Source: Candidatus Zixiibacteriota bacterium
GTDB taxonomy: Bacteria; Zixibacteria; MSB-5A5; SM23-73-2
Direction of reading: 5' to 3'
DNA length: 19,782 nucleotides
Assembly (NCBI GenBank): GCA_030615745.1
Contig: JAUWYR010000047.1
Span: 1-19,782, forward strand
Made by a program: the position numbers and the translations under genes. The notes under the pieces are model-generated. The model saw only the letters and a program-made list of their open reading frames with translations, did no database searches and had not been told where the DNA came from. Each line of letters opens with the position of its first letter. The first letter of the stretch is position 1. Positions 8,862-16,097 of the stretch are shown one piece after another.

Positions 8862-9179
8862 CTAAAAAGGAAACCCCGGTATCCTCAGTCCTCCGGTGAG
8901 CTTCGCCATGTTCTCCATCTGAAGTTGTTGAGCTTTTTCTCTGGCTTGATTGACCGCGGAAACAACTAAATCCTCAAGCATCTCGATATCATCCGGATTA
9001 ACCACCTCAGGGTCTATCTTTATCTCCAGTATCTCCTGCTTACCATTAGCAATGACTGTGACCATACCTCCACCAGCGGTTCCTTCAACCCTTTTCCCCT
9101 CAAGCTCTTTTTGAATCTCTTCTATTTTTTCTTGAACCTTTTGCATCTGTTTCATTAAATTTCCAAAACCTTTAGGCAT
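8862..9179 (-). CDS. ybaB: YbaB/EbfC family nucleoid-associated protein
   Basis: This small dimeric DNA-binding protein is encoded between dnaX and recR in most bacteria. The 105-residue protein has the usual length. It begins with the [23 protein letters not shown] coiled-coil helix (5-27), followed by the beta-strand core with [25 protein letters not shown] (37-61) and a C-terminal helix. AGGAGG is 5 bases before the ATG, fixing the start. It lies 19 bases after dnaX. Its exact role is unsettled in the family; in this context it accompanies replication and recombination genes. Confidence 0.95.
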   Translation of the reverse strand: MPKGFGNLMKQMQKVQEKIEEIQKELEGKRVEGTAGGGMVTVIANGKQEILEIKIDPEVVNPDDIEMLEDLVVSAVNQAREKAQQLQMENMAKLTGGLRIPGFPF

Positions 9180-9198
9180 ACCATCCTCCTAAACTTAT

Positions 9199-10872
9199 TT
9201 ATTCTTCTGTTATCTCACCCTCGAAATTCTCCAAAAGGCTTTTTATCAAAGGATCCTTTTGTATTATTTTCTCTTTGTCAAAATTGCTTTTTATCCTTGG
9301 ATTCTTTGAAGGAGCATTTTTAGTGGTATCGAGGGTGAACTTAATCGGAACAGACGATCCGTACACCTGTTCCAATGCCTTTTGAACCAGCTTAAAATTA
9401 TCTTTTTTCTCTAACTGCTGTTTATGAAACTGCCTGCCATTATAAAACAAAAGATTGATAAATCCATCTTCAAATGAGGCCAACTTTCCCTCAACCAGAC
9501 AGGGCCATAAAGAGACCTTAGATTTTTTCACCCACTCTAATACGTGTTCCCAACCAGATTTAATATCATCCAAATTCAGGCTCGAAGAGCTTTTCTGGCT
9601 TAATTCTTCAGTCAAATTAGATAAATCCGCTTTTTTAGACGAAAAACCATTTTTTTCCAACTTTTCTATGTGCCTGTCTTTACTTTTATTTTCAGATTCC
9701 TTTTTTAGGCCACCTGAAAAGAGGTAGTCCAATTTATGGATTACATCCTCCAACAAAACGTTTTTTTCCATCTTGATCATCTTCATTAATGCTATCTCCA
9801 GATGAACCCTTGGCTCAGAGGTTCTTTTCAAGATATAAGCTGAATCAGCTACTATATTTATCATCCTCAAAATATCTGTATCTGAGAATTTTTCCGATTC
9901 CTTTTTGTATTTTTCTATGTATTCTTTCGACAGGTCAAAAAGTCTTTGTTCTGCCTGAGTTTCAAAAGAGCCTTTTTGGACTTTAGCTATTAGAAGGTTT
10001 CTCAAGTGGTCTAAAAATCCTTTTGCGAAATCCTGGATATCGACCCCTGAATCGATTAGTTGAGAAAGAAGGGCAAGTCCTTTTTGCGCATCTTTTTTTG
10101 CAATTATATCAGTTAGCTCAAATAGGGTTTGTTGATCCACAATACCTAAAATTTTCTCCACAACTTCCTTTTCAATCTCTTTGCCTCCATAGGCGATCAC
10201 CTGGTCTAAAAGGGACAATGCATCCCTCACGCTTCCATCAGCTTTTCGAGCCAGGATAAATACCGCATCCTCTTTTATTTTTATCTTCTCCTTCAAAGCG
10301 ATTTTTTCAATAGTCATAACCAGATCAGAAAAAGGGACTCTTCTGAAGTCAAATCTCTGACACCTTGAAAGAATCGTAGGCGGAATCTCGTGCGGTTCAG
10401 TAGTAGCGAAGACAAAGACCACATTTTTGGGTGGCTCCTCGATTGTTTTCAAAAGCGCATCAAAAGCTGAGGGAGATAGCATCTGGACTTCATCTATTAT
10501 ATAGATTTTATACTTTCCCCGAACAGGAGAATATTTTACCCCCTCAATTATAAGCTCCCTTATATCATCCACTTTACTTTTCGAGGCGGCATCCATCTCG
10601 AAGACATCAATGCTTTTGCCCAAGTTTATCTCCTTGCAGGAATCGCAGATATTACAGGGGATAGGGGTTATTCCTTCAGCACAATTTAAGGACTTAGCCA
10701 AAATTCGGGCAGTAGTGGTTTTCCCTGTTCCCCTCGGTCCTGCAAAAAGGTAGGAGTGTGCTATTCTTTTAGACTTTATGGCATTGATTAGGGTAATAGT
10801 AATATGGTCTTGACCCACGATCTCTTCAAAAACCTGAGGTCTGTATTTCAAAGCCATCACCAGATAACTCAT
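9199..10872 (-). CDS. dnaX: DNA polymerase III subunit tau/gamma DnaX
   Basis: DnaX is the AAA+ clamp-loader subunit that loads the sliding clamp and, in its tau form, links the polymerase to the helicase. Numbered from the ATG chosen here (557 residues), Walker A is GPRGTGKT at 45-52, the zinc module uses C64, C73, C76 and C79, Walker B is IIDEVQM at 125-131, and the SRC motif is at 169-171. I start at the ATG at 10872, not the in-frame TTG at 10899. AAGGAG and AGGAG lie 9 and 4 bases before the ATG, and this SD region falls inside the longer frame. A run of seven A near codons 405-407 could allow a shorter gamma-like product. The gene heads the dnaX-ybaB-(KAP)-recR operon, directly after the SRP RNA. 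Confidence 0.95.
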   Translation of the reverse strand: MSYLVMALKYRPQVFEEIVGQDHITITLINAIKSKRIAHSYLFAGPRGTGKTTTARILAKSLNCAEGITPIPCNICDSCKEINLGKSIDVFEMDAASKSKVDDIRELIIEGVKYSPVRGKYKIYIIDEVQMLSPSAFDALLKTIEEPPKNVVFVFATTEPHEIPPTILSRCQRFDFRRVPFSDLVMTIEKIALKEKIKIKEDAVFILARKADGSVRDALSLLDQVIAYGGKEIEKEVVEKILGIVDQQTLFELTDIIAKKDAQKGLALLSQLIDSGVDIQDFAKGFLDHLRNLLIAKVQKGSFETQAEQRLFDLSKEYIEKYKKESEKFSDTDILRMINIVADSAYILKRTSEPRVHLEIALMKMIKMEKNVLLEDVIHKLDYLFSGGLKKESENKSKDRHIEKLEKNGFSSKKADLSNLTEELSQKSSSSLNLDDIKSGWEHVLEWVKKSKVSLWPCLVEGKLASFEDGFINLLFYNGRQFHKQQLEKKDNFKLVQKALEQVYGSSVPIKFTLDTTKNAPSKNPRIKSNFDKEKIIQKDPLIKSLLENFEGEITEE

Positions 10873-10887
10873 TTTACTCCTCTCCTT
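10873..10887 (-). promoter_or_regulatory. Double SD that decides the dnaX start
   Basis: On the minus strand AAGGAG (10887-10882) and AGGAGT (10881-10876) stand in tandem before ATG (10872-10870). This favours the ATG over the TTG 27 bases upstream, whose reading frame runs through these sites. Confidence 0.75.
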
Positions 10888-10918
10888 ACTATTTACCAAA
10901 AGCTAACAACCATCTACC

Positions 10919-10938
10919 AGATGACCTAAAGGTCATCT
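10919..10938. repeat. Hairpin at the 3' end of the SRP RNA gene
   Basis: AGATGACC and GGTCATCT form a perfect 8-bp stem around TAAA. On the minus strand it begins right where the closing stem of the SRP RNA ends. There is no T-run. It could trim or stabilise the RNA, or be another member of the intergenic hairpin population. Confidence 0.6.
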
Positions 10939-11215
10939 TCTCTCGTGCACCCACCCTCGATTTCTGCTCTTCGAAGGGTCTGAGGTAGCCAACTCCTGCC
11001 AGGCTCACCTGCATCACACCCAAGAACCGCTTACCGCTGCTACCTTCCGGTCCTGACGGGGTTGGGCGGTCTTGAAGTTGCGCAGGACCTGACCATCAAC
11101 ATCGCTTGCCAAAGACCTTATCCGAAAAACCCAAAACCTCAGGCGGGGATTCGACCCCGGTATAGCGGATTCCGGGCTACAGGGCACCGCTAGCTCCCCA
11201 TCTAGCACGAGAGAA
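10938..11215 (-). ncRNA. ffs: Signal recognition particle RNA, large bacterial form (scRNA/6S type)
   Basis: The SRP RNA binds Ffh and targets nascent membrane proteins. On the minus strand the domain IV core GTCAGGACCGGAAGGTAGC lies at 11057-11039, with GGAAG and the asymmetric-loop AGCAG in canonical order. The 5' part contains GTGCTAGATGGGGAGCTAGC followed by GGTGCCCTGTA, the Alu-domain signature of Bacillus-type RNA. The ends pair: TTCTCTCGTGC (10938-10948, plus) with GCACGAGAGAA (11205-11215) gives an 11-bp closing stem, so the length is about 278 bases. Its place just upstream of dnaX matches scr-dnaX-yaaK-recR of B. subtilis. Exact ends are inferred from the closing stem. Confidence 0.93.
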
Positions 11216-11238
11216 AGAAATTTGATAACAAATTTCTT
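11215..11238. repeat. Palindrome at the 5' edge of the SRP RNA gene
   Basis: AAGAAATTTG and CAAATTTCTT form a perfect 10-bp inverted repeat around ATAA. It ends where the SRP RNA begins, so it covers the place where the -10 box should be (TTATCA is the nearest hexamer on the minus strand). It could be an operator-like site or one of the dispersed hairpins. Confidence 0.5.
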
Positions 11239-11276
11239 GGTTTTTAGTTAATAGTTCATGGTTCATGGTAAAATCT

Positions 11277-11645
11277 TTACTTTATAGAATTAATCAGTGC
11301 GCTGACAGATTTTGCCAATCTCAAACAATTCTTGTGTAGCATCTCAAATTGGTCATCTGCCAGATATCTATTTTCTAAAGCTATACTAAGAATAGGTATA
11401 CATTCATAAAGGGAACCTCTTGATTTTCTCAGAAAATTCTTAAATTCCGTCTTGGTCAAACTGCTCCCTTCTGCAATATTTAAAGGAACAAAAGATGCTG
11501 CTCTCCTGAGTTGTGAAGTGATTCCAAAGATCTCATCTTTAGGAAATTTTTTGGTCAATTTATAGATCTTCTTTGAAAAATTCAAAGAATCCTGATAAAC
11601 CCTCAGTTTCTCAAAACTGAAAATTTCTTTAGAATCTTTTACCAT
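11277..11645 (-). CDS. Four-helix-bundle protein of the 23S rRNA intervening-sequence family
   Basis: This is a 122-residue member of the S23/IVP family, small pentameric four-helix-bundle proteins first found in inserts in 23S rRNA genes and often present as free-standing genes. It has the signature FEKLRVYQ near 11, then FPKDEIFGITSQLRRAASFVPLNIAEG, with RRAA and NIAEG as the most conserved parts. I take ATG (11645) as the start because GGTGG lies 7 bases upstream; two TTG codons precede it in frame. It lies between the SRP RNA and tRNA-Ala, not within an rRNA gene. The molecular role is unknown. Confidence 0.88.
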   Translation of the reverse strand: MVKDSKEIFSFEKLRVYQDSLNFSKKIYKLTKKFPKDEIFGITSQLRRAASFVPLNIAEGSSLTKTEFKNFLRKSRGSLYECIPILSIALENRYLADDQFEMLHKNCLRLAKSVSALINSIK

Positions 11646-11671
11646 CAACAATCCACCAACTACTAACCACT

Positions 11672-11696
11672 AAAAAATTTGCTTTGCAAATTTTTT
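11672..11696 (-). terminator. Terminator-like hairpin after tRNA-Ala
   Basis: AAAAAATTTGC and GCAAATTTTTT form an 11-bp stem with a TTT loop (AAA on the minus strand). On the minus strand it starts at the tRNA discriminator base and ends in six T residues, so it could stop the tRNA transcript. The stem is mostly A-T pairs. Confidence 0.55.
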
Positions 11697-11768
11697 GGAG
11701 CAGAGCGGACTCGAACCGCCGACCTTCTCGTTGCGAACGAGATGCTCTCCCAACTGAGCTACTGCCCC
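11696..11768 (-). tRNA. tRNA-Ala (anticodon CGC)
   Basis: The minus strand folds as a 73-base cloverleaf. The acceptor is GGGGCAG / CTGCTCC with the alanine-identity G3:U70 pair and discriminator A. The D-arm has GCTC...GAGC, the anticodon stem is TCTCG / CGAGA with loop TTCGCAA (CGC at 34-36), and the T-loop is TTCGAGT. The 3' CCA is not encoded, so a CCA-adding enzyme is needed. It lies 91 bases after rtcA. Confidence 0.95.
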
Positions 11769-11859
11769 AGGTTAGTTAACGGTAAATAGTTCACAGTAAA
11801 CCGTCATAAAACTACGTTTGGAATAATAACAATTATAAAATCAAAATCAAGGGATTTTT

Positions 11860-12924
11860 CTAAATTTCGATTTTATCTTTTATCCCGGATGAGTCGAGGG
11901 TGACTTTTCCCTCGCTACCTTCTTCCCCTTGGATCTCTGTTTTCACCGGCAGAAACTGTTTTACTACCCAGATATTGGTAAGAAGATGTTTGGTGACTTT
12001 TGATACTGTAAAACTCGATTTGCCACAAGCTAAAGTTAGATAAGGTATCAGTTGGTCTGCTAAATGAAAATCAACTGCGGATTTCGTTTTGATAAAATTC
12101 AAAAATTCACAACAAGCCTCCTCTGCCACTTTCTCTGCTTTTTTTCCGATCTCACCTAAGGAGGAAAAACCAGCTATTGAGTTTTCAAACTTAGCTAAAA
12201 GGAAAAAGAAAGTCCCCTTACCTATTGAGGGGACTTCTATGATTTCAATTTGTGGATAAAGTCTATGCTCTTTTAAAATTTTTATTGCCTGGTTTTTTTG
12301 CCTTAAAGCGATATCCAGAGGCAAATTCGAAACTACAGAGATTCCGGTCAAGCTTTCTAATTTGCCCCTCTCAGTTAAATTCAGAGGTGAAATATTTTTC
12401 GTTGGAGAAACCCAGCACAAAACCTCACCTTTTCCTTTTGGATACCATCCCCATTTTCTTATATCACCTTTGAGGTAGCATCCGATTTTTTCAACCATTG
12501 GAAAAAAGACATCTTTCAAATAGGTGAAAGGCGGGCTCCACATAACATGGGTGCCTCCCAAAACAGCTATCTTTGATGGACTTTCAGCAAAAATCAGAGA
12601 TGGAAGAATCGCCTGTAAGACCAAAGAGACAGACCCTGCGCTCCCCTTAATTTTTGCAACATCGAATGTAAAATCGCCACCAACTATTTTTTTCGGGAAA
12701 AATCTTAAACTTTCTGATCCAAGATTTGCTCCATCAACTTTTGCAAAAGTGATCTCTTTACAAGCGTCAACACAGGTTAGGTGTTGAGGTTGAAGACCTG
12801 GAACTTTCCTTCCCTTTCTGATATTATATATCTCAACTTCCTCTTTTAATAAAGAGGATAAAGCAAGGGTAGTCCTGAGGATCTGACCACCACCCTCCCC
12901 ATAACTTCCATCGATTCTTATCAT
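11860..12924 (-). CDS. rtcA: RNA 3'-terminal phosphate cyclase RtcA
   Basis: RtcA converts RNA 3'-phosphate to a 2',3'-cyclic phosphate with ATP, through an enzyme-AMP intermediate. The 354-residue protein has the usual length. It shows the N-terminal IDGSYGEGGGQILRTTLALS (4-23), RKGRKVPGLQPQHL (36-49), the KIKGSAGSVSLVLQAILP block (91-108), and FHLADQLIPYLTLA (286-299), where H287 matches the histidine adenylated in E. coli RtcA. Its ATG overlaps the TGA of the upstream phosphoribosyltransferase gene (ATGA), so the two are translationally coupled. No rtcB or rtcR lies in the window. Confidence 0.96.
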   Translation of the reverse strand: MIRIDGSYGEGGGQILRTTLALSSLLKEEVEIYNIRKGRKVPGLQPQHLTCVDACKEITFAKVDGANLGSESLRFFPKKIVGGDFTFDVAKIKGSAGSVSLVLQAILPSLIFAESPSKIAVLGGTHVMWSPPFTYLKDVFFPMVEKIGCYLKGDIRKWGWYPKGKGEVLCWVSPTKNISPLNLTERGKLESLTGISVVSNLPLDIALRQKNQAIKILKEHRLYPQIEIIEVPSIGKGTFFFLLAKFENSIAGFSSLGEIGKKAEKVAEEACCEFLNFIKTKSAVDFHLADQLIPYLTLACGKSSFTVSKVTKHLLTNIWVVKQFLPVKTEIQGEEGSEGKVTLDSSGIKDKIEI

Positions 12925-13595
12925 AAGTTCTTTTCCCCTATTCTTTTAGAAGCCTCATTAAGAATTTTGACAATCTCTTCATCTTCCATATCCTCAAATC
13001 TTTTATAGAAACTCGCCACAGCAAAGTAAAAGGAATGACTAATATGCAAGACAATGAATTTGTCCACCTCCTTTTCAATCAATTCCGCTGCTGAATCAGA
13101 AGCAACCGGAACAGCTACAATAATTTTTTGTGGCTTTTTTCCCCTGCAGAACTTAATTGCGGAAAGCATAGTATATCCTGTGGCTAAACCGTCATCAGTT
13201 AAAATAACCGACCTTTTTTCTAAATCAGGAAATGGGGTTTTCCCACGATAAACTTCGTTCCTCCTCAGAACCTCCTGATACACCTCATCAATCCCTTTTT
13301 CTATCTCCTCTTTGGTCAAGTTGACATATTGAAGAAGTTCCTTATTCAGAATAACAGTTTTATCCAGAGTAATTGCACCATACCCTGCCTCTGGGTCTTG
13401 GGGGATAGGTATTTTTCTTAGGACTATTGTATCGAGCTCACAACCCAACTTACAAGCTACAACATCTCCCACCGGAACTCCCCCTCTCGGAATACCTAAG
13501 ACAATTGGATTTTTAAGCTTAAGGGTTTTTTTCTTTAATACTTTAGCTAACTTCTCCCCAGCATCGATCCTGTCCTCAAAAAGTACCTTTTCCAT
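12921..13595 (-). CDS. Phosphoribosyltransferase-domain protein
   Basis: This is a type I phosphoribosyltransferase fold protein of 224 residues, like the putative phosphoribosyltransferases often found near stress or erythromycin-esterase-type genes. The N-terminal part has VLGIPRGGVPVG (32-43), a hallmark of this subgroup. The PRPP-binding loop is ILTDDGLATGYTM (131-143) with the two acidic residues D134 and D135. The substrate is not evident. The ATG lacks a clear SD. It overlaps rtcA by 4 bases, and the site-2 protease gene ends 73 bases upstream, so all three may share a transcript. The stable pairing with rtcA suggests a nucleotide or RNA-end related role, which is inference. Confidence 0.85.
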   Translation of the reverse strand: MEKVLFEDRIDAGEKLAKVLKKKTLKLKNPIVLGIPRGGVPVGDVVACKLGCELDTIVLRKIPIPQDPEAGYGAITLDKTVILNKELLQYVNLTKEEIEKGIDEVYQEVLRRNEVYRGKTPFPDLEKRSVILTDDGLATGYTMLSAIKFCRGKKPQKIIVAVPVASDSAAELIEKEVDKFIVLHISHSFYFAVASFYKRFEDMEDEEIVKILNEASKRIGEKNL

Positions 13596-13668
13596 TTTTA
13601 AGATAAATTTTTTGGGAAAGTCCTATATAGTATCTTCAAATCAAAAGCCGTTTTATAATTAAGTCTAT

Positions 13669-14796
13669 CTACCTCCTGCCAAGGTCGGTTTTTATTCGCA
13701 AAAGGTTCATTATATCCTTACGAGTCAAAATCCCCACAACTTTTTTATCTTTAAGCACTGGAAGTCTGCCAAGGTCGCTCTGGATAATCTTTTTCAAAGC
13801 ATTTACCGCATCATCTTCAGGGTCTAAAATAAACTCCTCTGATACCTCTTTTACAGCACTACTCACAGTTTTTTCTCTCCACTTCTCCTTGGGAATCTCC
13901 TTCACTGAATGGAGGGTCACAATCCCTAAGAACTTATCTTTTTGGCAAACAGGGAAACTGCTGAACCGGTGTTTAAAAAAGAACTCATCAACCAAATCAG
14001 AGATTGGAAGGTCAGGACTGACGCAGACCACATTTGAACTCATAAGTTCTTTAACCTTCATCCCTGACAGAACATCCATTATCAAAACCCTTTGATAGCT
14101 CGACTCCGCAGCTTGTCTTAAAAACAACCCGATAAATATCATCCACAATCCACCAATAAAATATCCTGTTATCACCTGAAAAGCACCCAAAAGAATCAAA
14201 AACATCCCCAACCCCTTACCTGCGGTAGAGGCAATGGAGGTGGCTTTGGCAAGGTCTTTGGTTTTGTTCCAAAAGTATGCTCTTAAGATTCTCCCTCCAT
14301 CTAAGGGAAAGCCGGGCAGAAGGTTAAAAGCACCGAGCATGAAATTTATCAATGCTAAATATTCGAAGATAGCACCAAAAACTTCAGACCCGGAAGAGCT
14401 TATAACAAAATACCATAAAAACCAAAAAACTAAAGCCAAAAAGAAACTGGATATTGGACCAACCACCGCTATTTTGAATTCATCTTTTGCAGATTTCGGC
14501 TCCTCTGAAATCTGTGCAACACCACCGAATAAAAACAAAACTATTTTATCAACCTTCAACTTCTCTTTTTTTGCCATAAGGGAATGGGAGAGCTCGTGAA
14601 AAAGGACTGAGGCGAAAAGTAAAAAGGCAGATAATACACTCATCATCAAATATAAAGATTTGCCAAGACCTCTAACCCTCATCGGGAAATATCCCACAGC
14701 CAAGGTGTAAGCTATCAGAATGAATATGAAAAGCCAGGTGTAATGAACAGAGATCTCAATCCCTGCTATAGTGAAAAGCTTTAGACTTCTAACCAT
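13669..14796 (-). CDS. Site-2 protease family zinc metalloprotease with CBS pair
   Basis: This intramembrane protease of the M50 family resembles SpoIVFB and Rip3. It has several membrane helices in the first 228 residues. The zinc motif is HELSH at 67-71 and the third ligand is in LLPGFPLDGGR at 159-169 (D166). A soluble tail carries two CBS domains (about 250-300 and 310-368), which in the family bind adenine nucleotides and adjust activity. At 375 residues it has the usual length for this M50-CBS form. Such proteases cut membrane-bound regulators; the target here is unknown. The SD is poor (GGAG about 13 bases before the ATG), but a good promoter lies upstream. Confidence 0.93.
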   Translation of the reverse strand: MVRSLKLFTIAGIEISVHYTWLFIFILIAYTLAVGYFPMRVRGLGKSLYLMMSVLSAFLLFASVLFHELSHSLMAKKEKLKVDKIVLFLFGGVAQISEEPKSAKDEFKIAVVGPISSFFLALVFWFLWYFVISSSGSEVFGAIFEYLALINFMLGAFNLLPGFPLDGGRILRAYFWNKTKDLAKATSIASTAGKGLGMFLILLGAFQVITGYFIGGLWMIFIGLFLRQAAESSYQRVLIMDVLSGMKVKELMSSNVVCVSPDLPISDLVDEFFFKHRFSSFPVCQKDKFLGIVTLHSVKEIPKEKWREKTVSSAVKEVSEEFILDPEDDAVNALKKIIQSDLGRLPVLKDKKVVGILTRKDIMNLLRIKTDLGRR

Positions 14797-14846
14797 GAAA
14801 AAATAATGCTCCTTTTTGAGTTTTTTCTTAAATTAAAATTTTTCTC

Positions 14847-14875
14847 ATAATAATTATTTACTTTCACAAAATCAA
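14847..14875 (-). promoter_or_regulatory. Candidate sigma70-type promoter of the site-2 protease gene
   Basis: On the minus strand TTGATT (14875-14870) and TATTAT (14852-14847) are 17 bases apart. They place the transcript start about 44 bases before the ATG at 14796. The -35 matches four of six and the -10 five of six consensus bases. Confidence 0.5.
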
Positions 14876-14887
14876 TTGTTTTTTGCC

Positions 14888-15326
14888 TCATAATGTAGAT
14901 ACCAAATACAAATCATACACTTTTTGAGAGAAAAGATTAGGCAACGCCCAAGAGAGCAGATTATATTTTTCAAAAACTGATAACCTTAAACTCTCAAGGA
15001 GGTTGCCTATGTTATATAATAACTCAGTCATAAAGATAATAAAAAGCCAGATGAGATACAACAGATCTCTTGATGTCTCTTGACCTTCGGCATACGCAAA
15101 TTTAGAGATTCGCAAAAAAGTGATTTTATTCTTGTTAGCCTTTAAATATCGGAACATAAACTTAGCTTGTCAAAAATTGGGGTGGTTATTGATTATAATA
15201 GAAGAAAAATAACAGAGTTTGTTTTCTGTAGGAGTTTCCTTTTCCAGATTGAAGCCTTCTTCTCCTTAAGTCGAGAATTGTCGTTCGTTAACGATTCTAT
15301 CCTCTAAACCCGGAGGTGGGGAGTTT
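14888..15326. other. Intergenic region of about 440 bases with paired arms and possible leader
   Basis: I recognise no gene here. A minus-strand frame of 89 codons (15157-14888) has no SD and no recognisable domain. On the plus strand TAGGCAAC (14938-14945) and GTTGCCTA (15002-15009) can pair, with further GAGAG / CTCTC pairing inside, burying AAGGAGGT before ATG at 15009. Further right, TATAAT at 15194-15199 is the only good -10 box and would give a leader of about 120 bases to the ATG at 15327. A 10-base palindrome TCGTTAACGA lies near 15285-15295. Confidence 0.4.
15009..15083 (+). CDS. Possible 24-residue small ORF
   Basis: An ATG follows AAGGAGGT at a 6-base spacing, the best SD in this part of the window. 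The frame encodes 24 residues starting MLYNNSVIKIIKSQ and ends in TGA. The SD and start are part of a long imperfect hairpin (14938-15009). It could be a leader peptide or small protein, or chance. No homologue is known to me. Confidence 0.2.
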   Translation: MLYNNSVIKIIKSQMRYNRSLDVS

Positions 15327-15410
15327 ATGATGTTTCGTAACAAGCGAAATAAGCTACTTTTAGTAGGGGCAATGATAATAATATTTTATTTATGTAAATC
15401 CACTCCATGA
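15327..15410 (+). CDS. Small membrane ORF, probable 5' part of the gene continued at 15580
   Basis: This 27-codon frame follows GGAGGT at 9 bases. It encodes a basic start (MMFRNKRNK) and a hydrophobic stretch (LLLVGAMIIIFYL), then stops. The +1 frame opens at 15382 and stays open to 15963, adding two more hydrophobic stretches before the coiled coil. The simplest reading is one gene of about 211 residues broken by a single-base shift between 15382 and 15408, either in the genome or in the assembly. Programmed frameshifting or a true small membrane peptide are alternatives. Confidence 0.4.
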   Translation: MMFRNKRNKLLLVGAMIIIFYLCKSTP

Positions 15411-15579
15411 TTTAATACCTAAGATTCTATCTATTCTAAGTGTTGTTTATCTACTTTATCAATCCTTTTTACCAAAGACTCAAAGATCTAAATCGGGGAT
15501 AAATCTGTGTCTTTTTCTTCTTTTATTTTCTGGGGTACCTCTTCCGGCAAGAGAATTCAAACGGGCAAGAATAAGCAAT

Positions 15580-15963
15580 ATGGAAATTAAGGAAATAAGC
15601 CAAAAACTCGAAGAAAATAACAACAATATTGCACAATTGAGCACCTCATTCGATACTCTGAAAACAAGCTTAACAAACATAAAATCTTCGGTCGATTCTA
15701 TAAAGATTATGGTGAAAGAGTTACTTACCCAAAGGGAGATTAATCTTGGGAGTCAAAACCCCAATATGCCTATACCTCTGAAAGCTGTGGAGAAACCATA
15801 TGGGTTAAAATATGATCCCGGTATCCTTGCAAAAGAGTTGAACCCACATTATGTGGTGCTGTATGCTGACTCGCCTCAATTATTTTTGAGGATTAAAACT
15901 GTTGAATCATCCACCCTCAAGCAAATGAGAAAGCTAATAAAAGCTTATGCCCCCACAAAATGA
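15580..15963 (+). CDS. Hypothetical protein, coiled coil with C-terminal domain
   Basis: The function is not recognised. From the first ATG it is 127 residues. Residues 1-45 form a likely coiled coil (KEISQKLEENNNNIAQL, then SFDTLKTSL), followed by a linker and a compact C-terminal part with KYDPGILAKELNPHYVVLY. The SD before this ATG is poor. The same frame is open back to 15382 without ATG, GTG or TTG. That extra part encodes LIPKILSILSVVYLLYQSFLP and INLCLFLLLFSGVPLP, both membrane-like, so the real protein probably starts at 15327 through a frameshift. The gene is one of two plus-strand genes in the window and shares its terminator with the OmpA gene. Confidence 0.55.
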   Translation: MEIKEISQKLEENNNNIAQLSTSFDTLKTSLTNIKSSVDSIKIMVKELLTQREINLGSQNPNMPIPLKAVEKPYGLKYDPGILAKELNPHYVVLYADSPQLFLRIKTVESSTLKQMRKLIKAYAPTK

Positions 15964-16044
15964 AAAGCTTCGGTAGATTTTGGCTGAGCTTTTACTGCTT
16001 TATGCAATAGACCAAATAACAATTAATTTATTTTTCCCAAAAAC

Positions 16045-16082
16045 AAAAAACGGCGCCCTCTTTAAAAGAGCACCGTCTTTTT
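16045..16082. terminator. Bidirectional terminator
   Basis: A stem with one mismatch and a small bulge (16050-16076, ACGG...CCGT at its base) is flanked by T-runs on both strands: TTTTT at 16078-16082 for the plus-strand gene ending at 15963, and six T on the minus strand at 16050-16045 for the OmpA gene ending at 16098. Its position between convergent genes fits. Confidence 0.8.
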
Positions 16083-16097
16083 CAGGGTCTTAATTAG

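Noticed and set aside
11014-11208. Minus-strand frame of 64 codons
   Set aside because: It lies wholly inside the SRP RNA gene.
11277-11768. Integration of a mobile element at the tRNA gene
   Set aside because: No integrase gene and no duplicated tRNA 3' end were seen.
14888-15157. Minus-strand frame of 89 codons with a hydrophobic stretch
   Set aside because: It has no SD, no recognisable domain and ordinary AT-rich composition. The plus strand of the same DNA has the better SD and paired arms.
15480-15680. Minus-strand frame of 66 codons with hydrophobic segments
   Set aside because: It is the antisense of the plus-strand frame that is open from 15382 to 15963, and has no SD.
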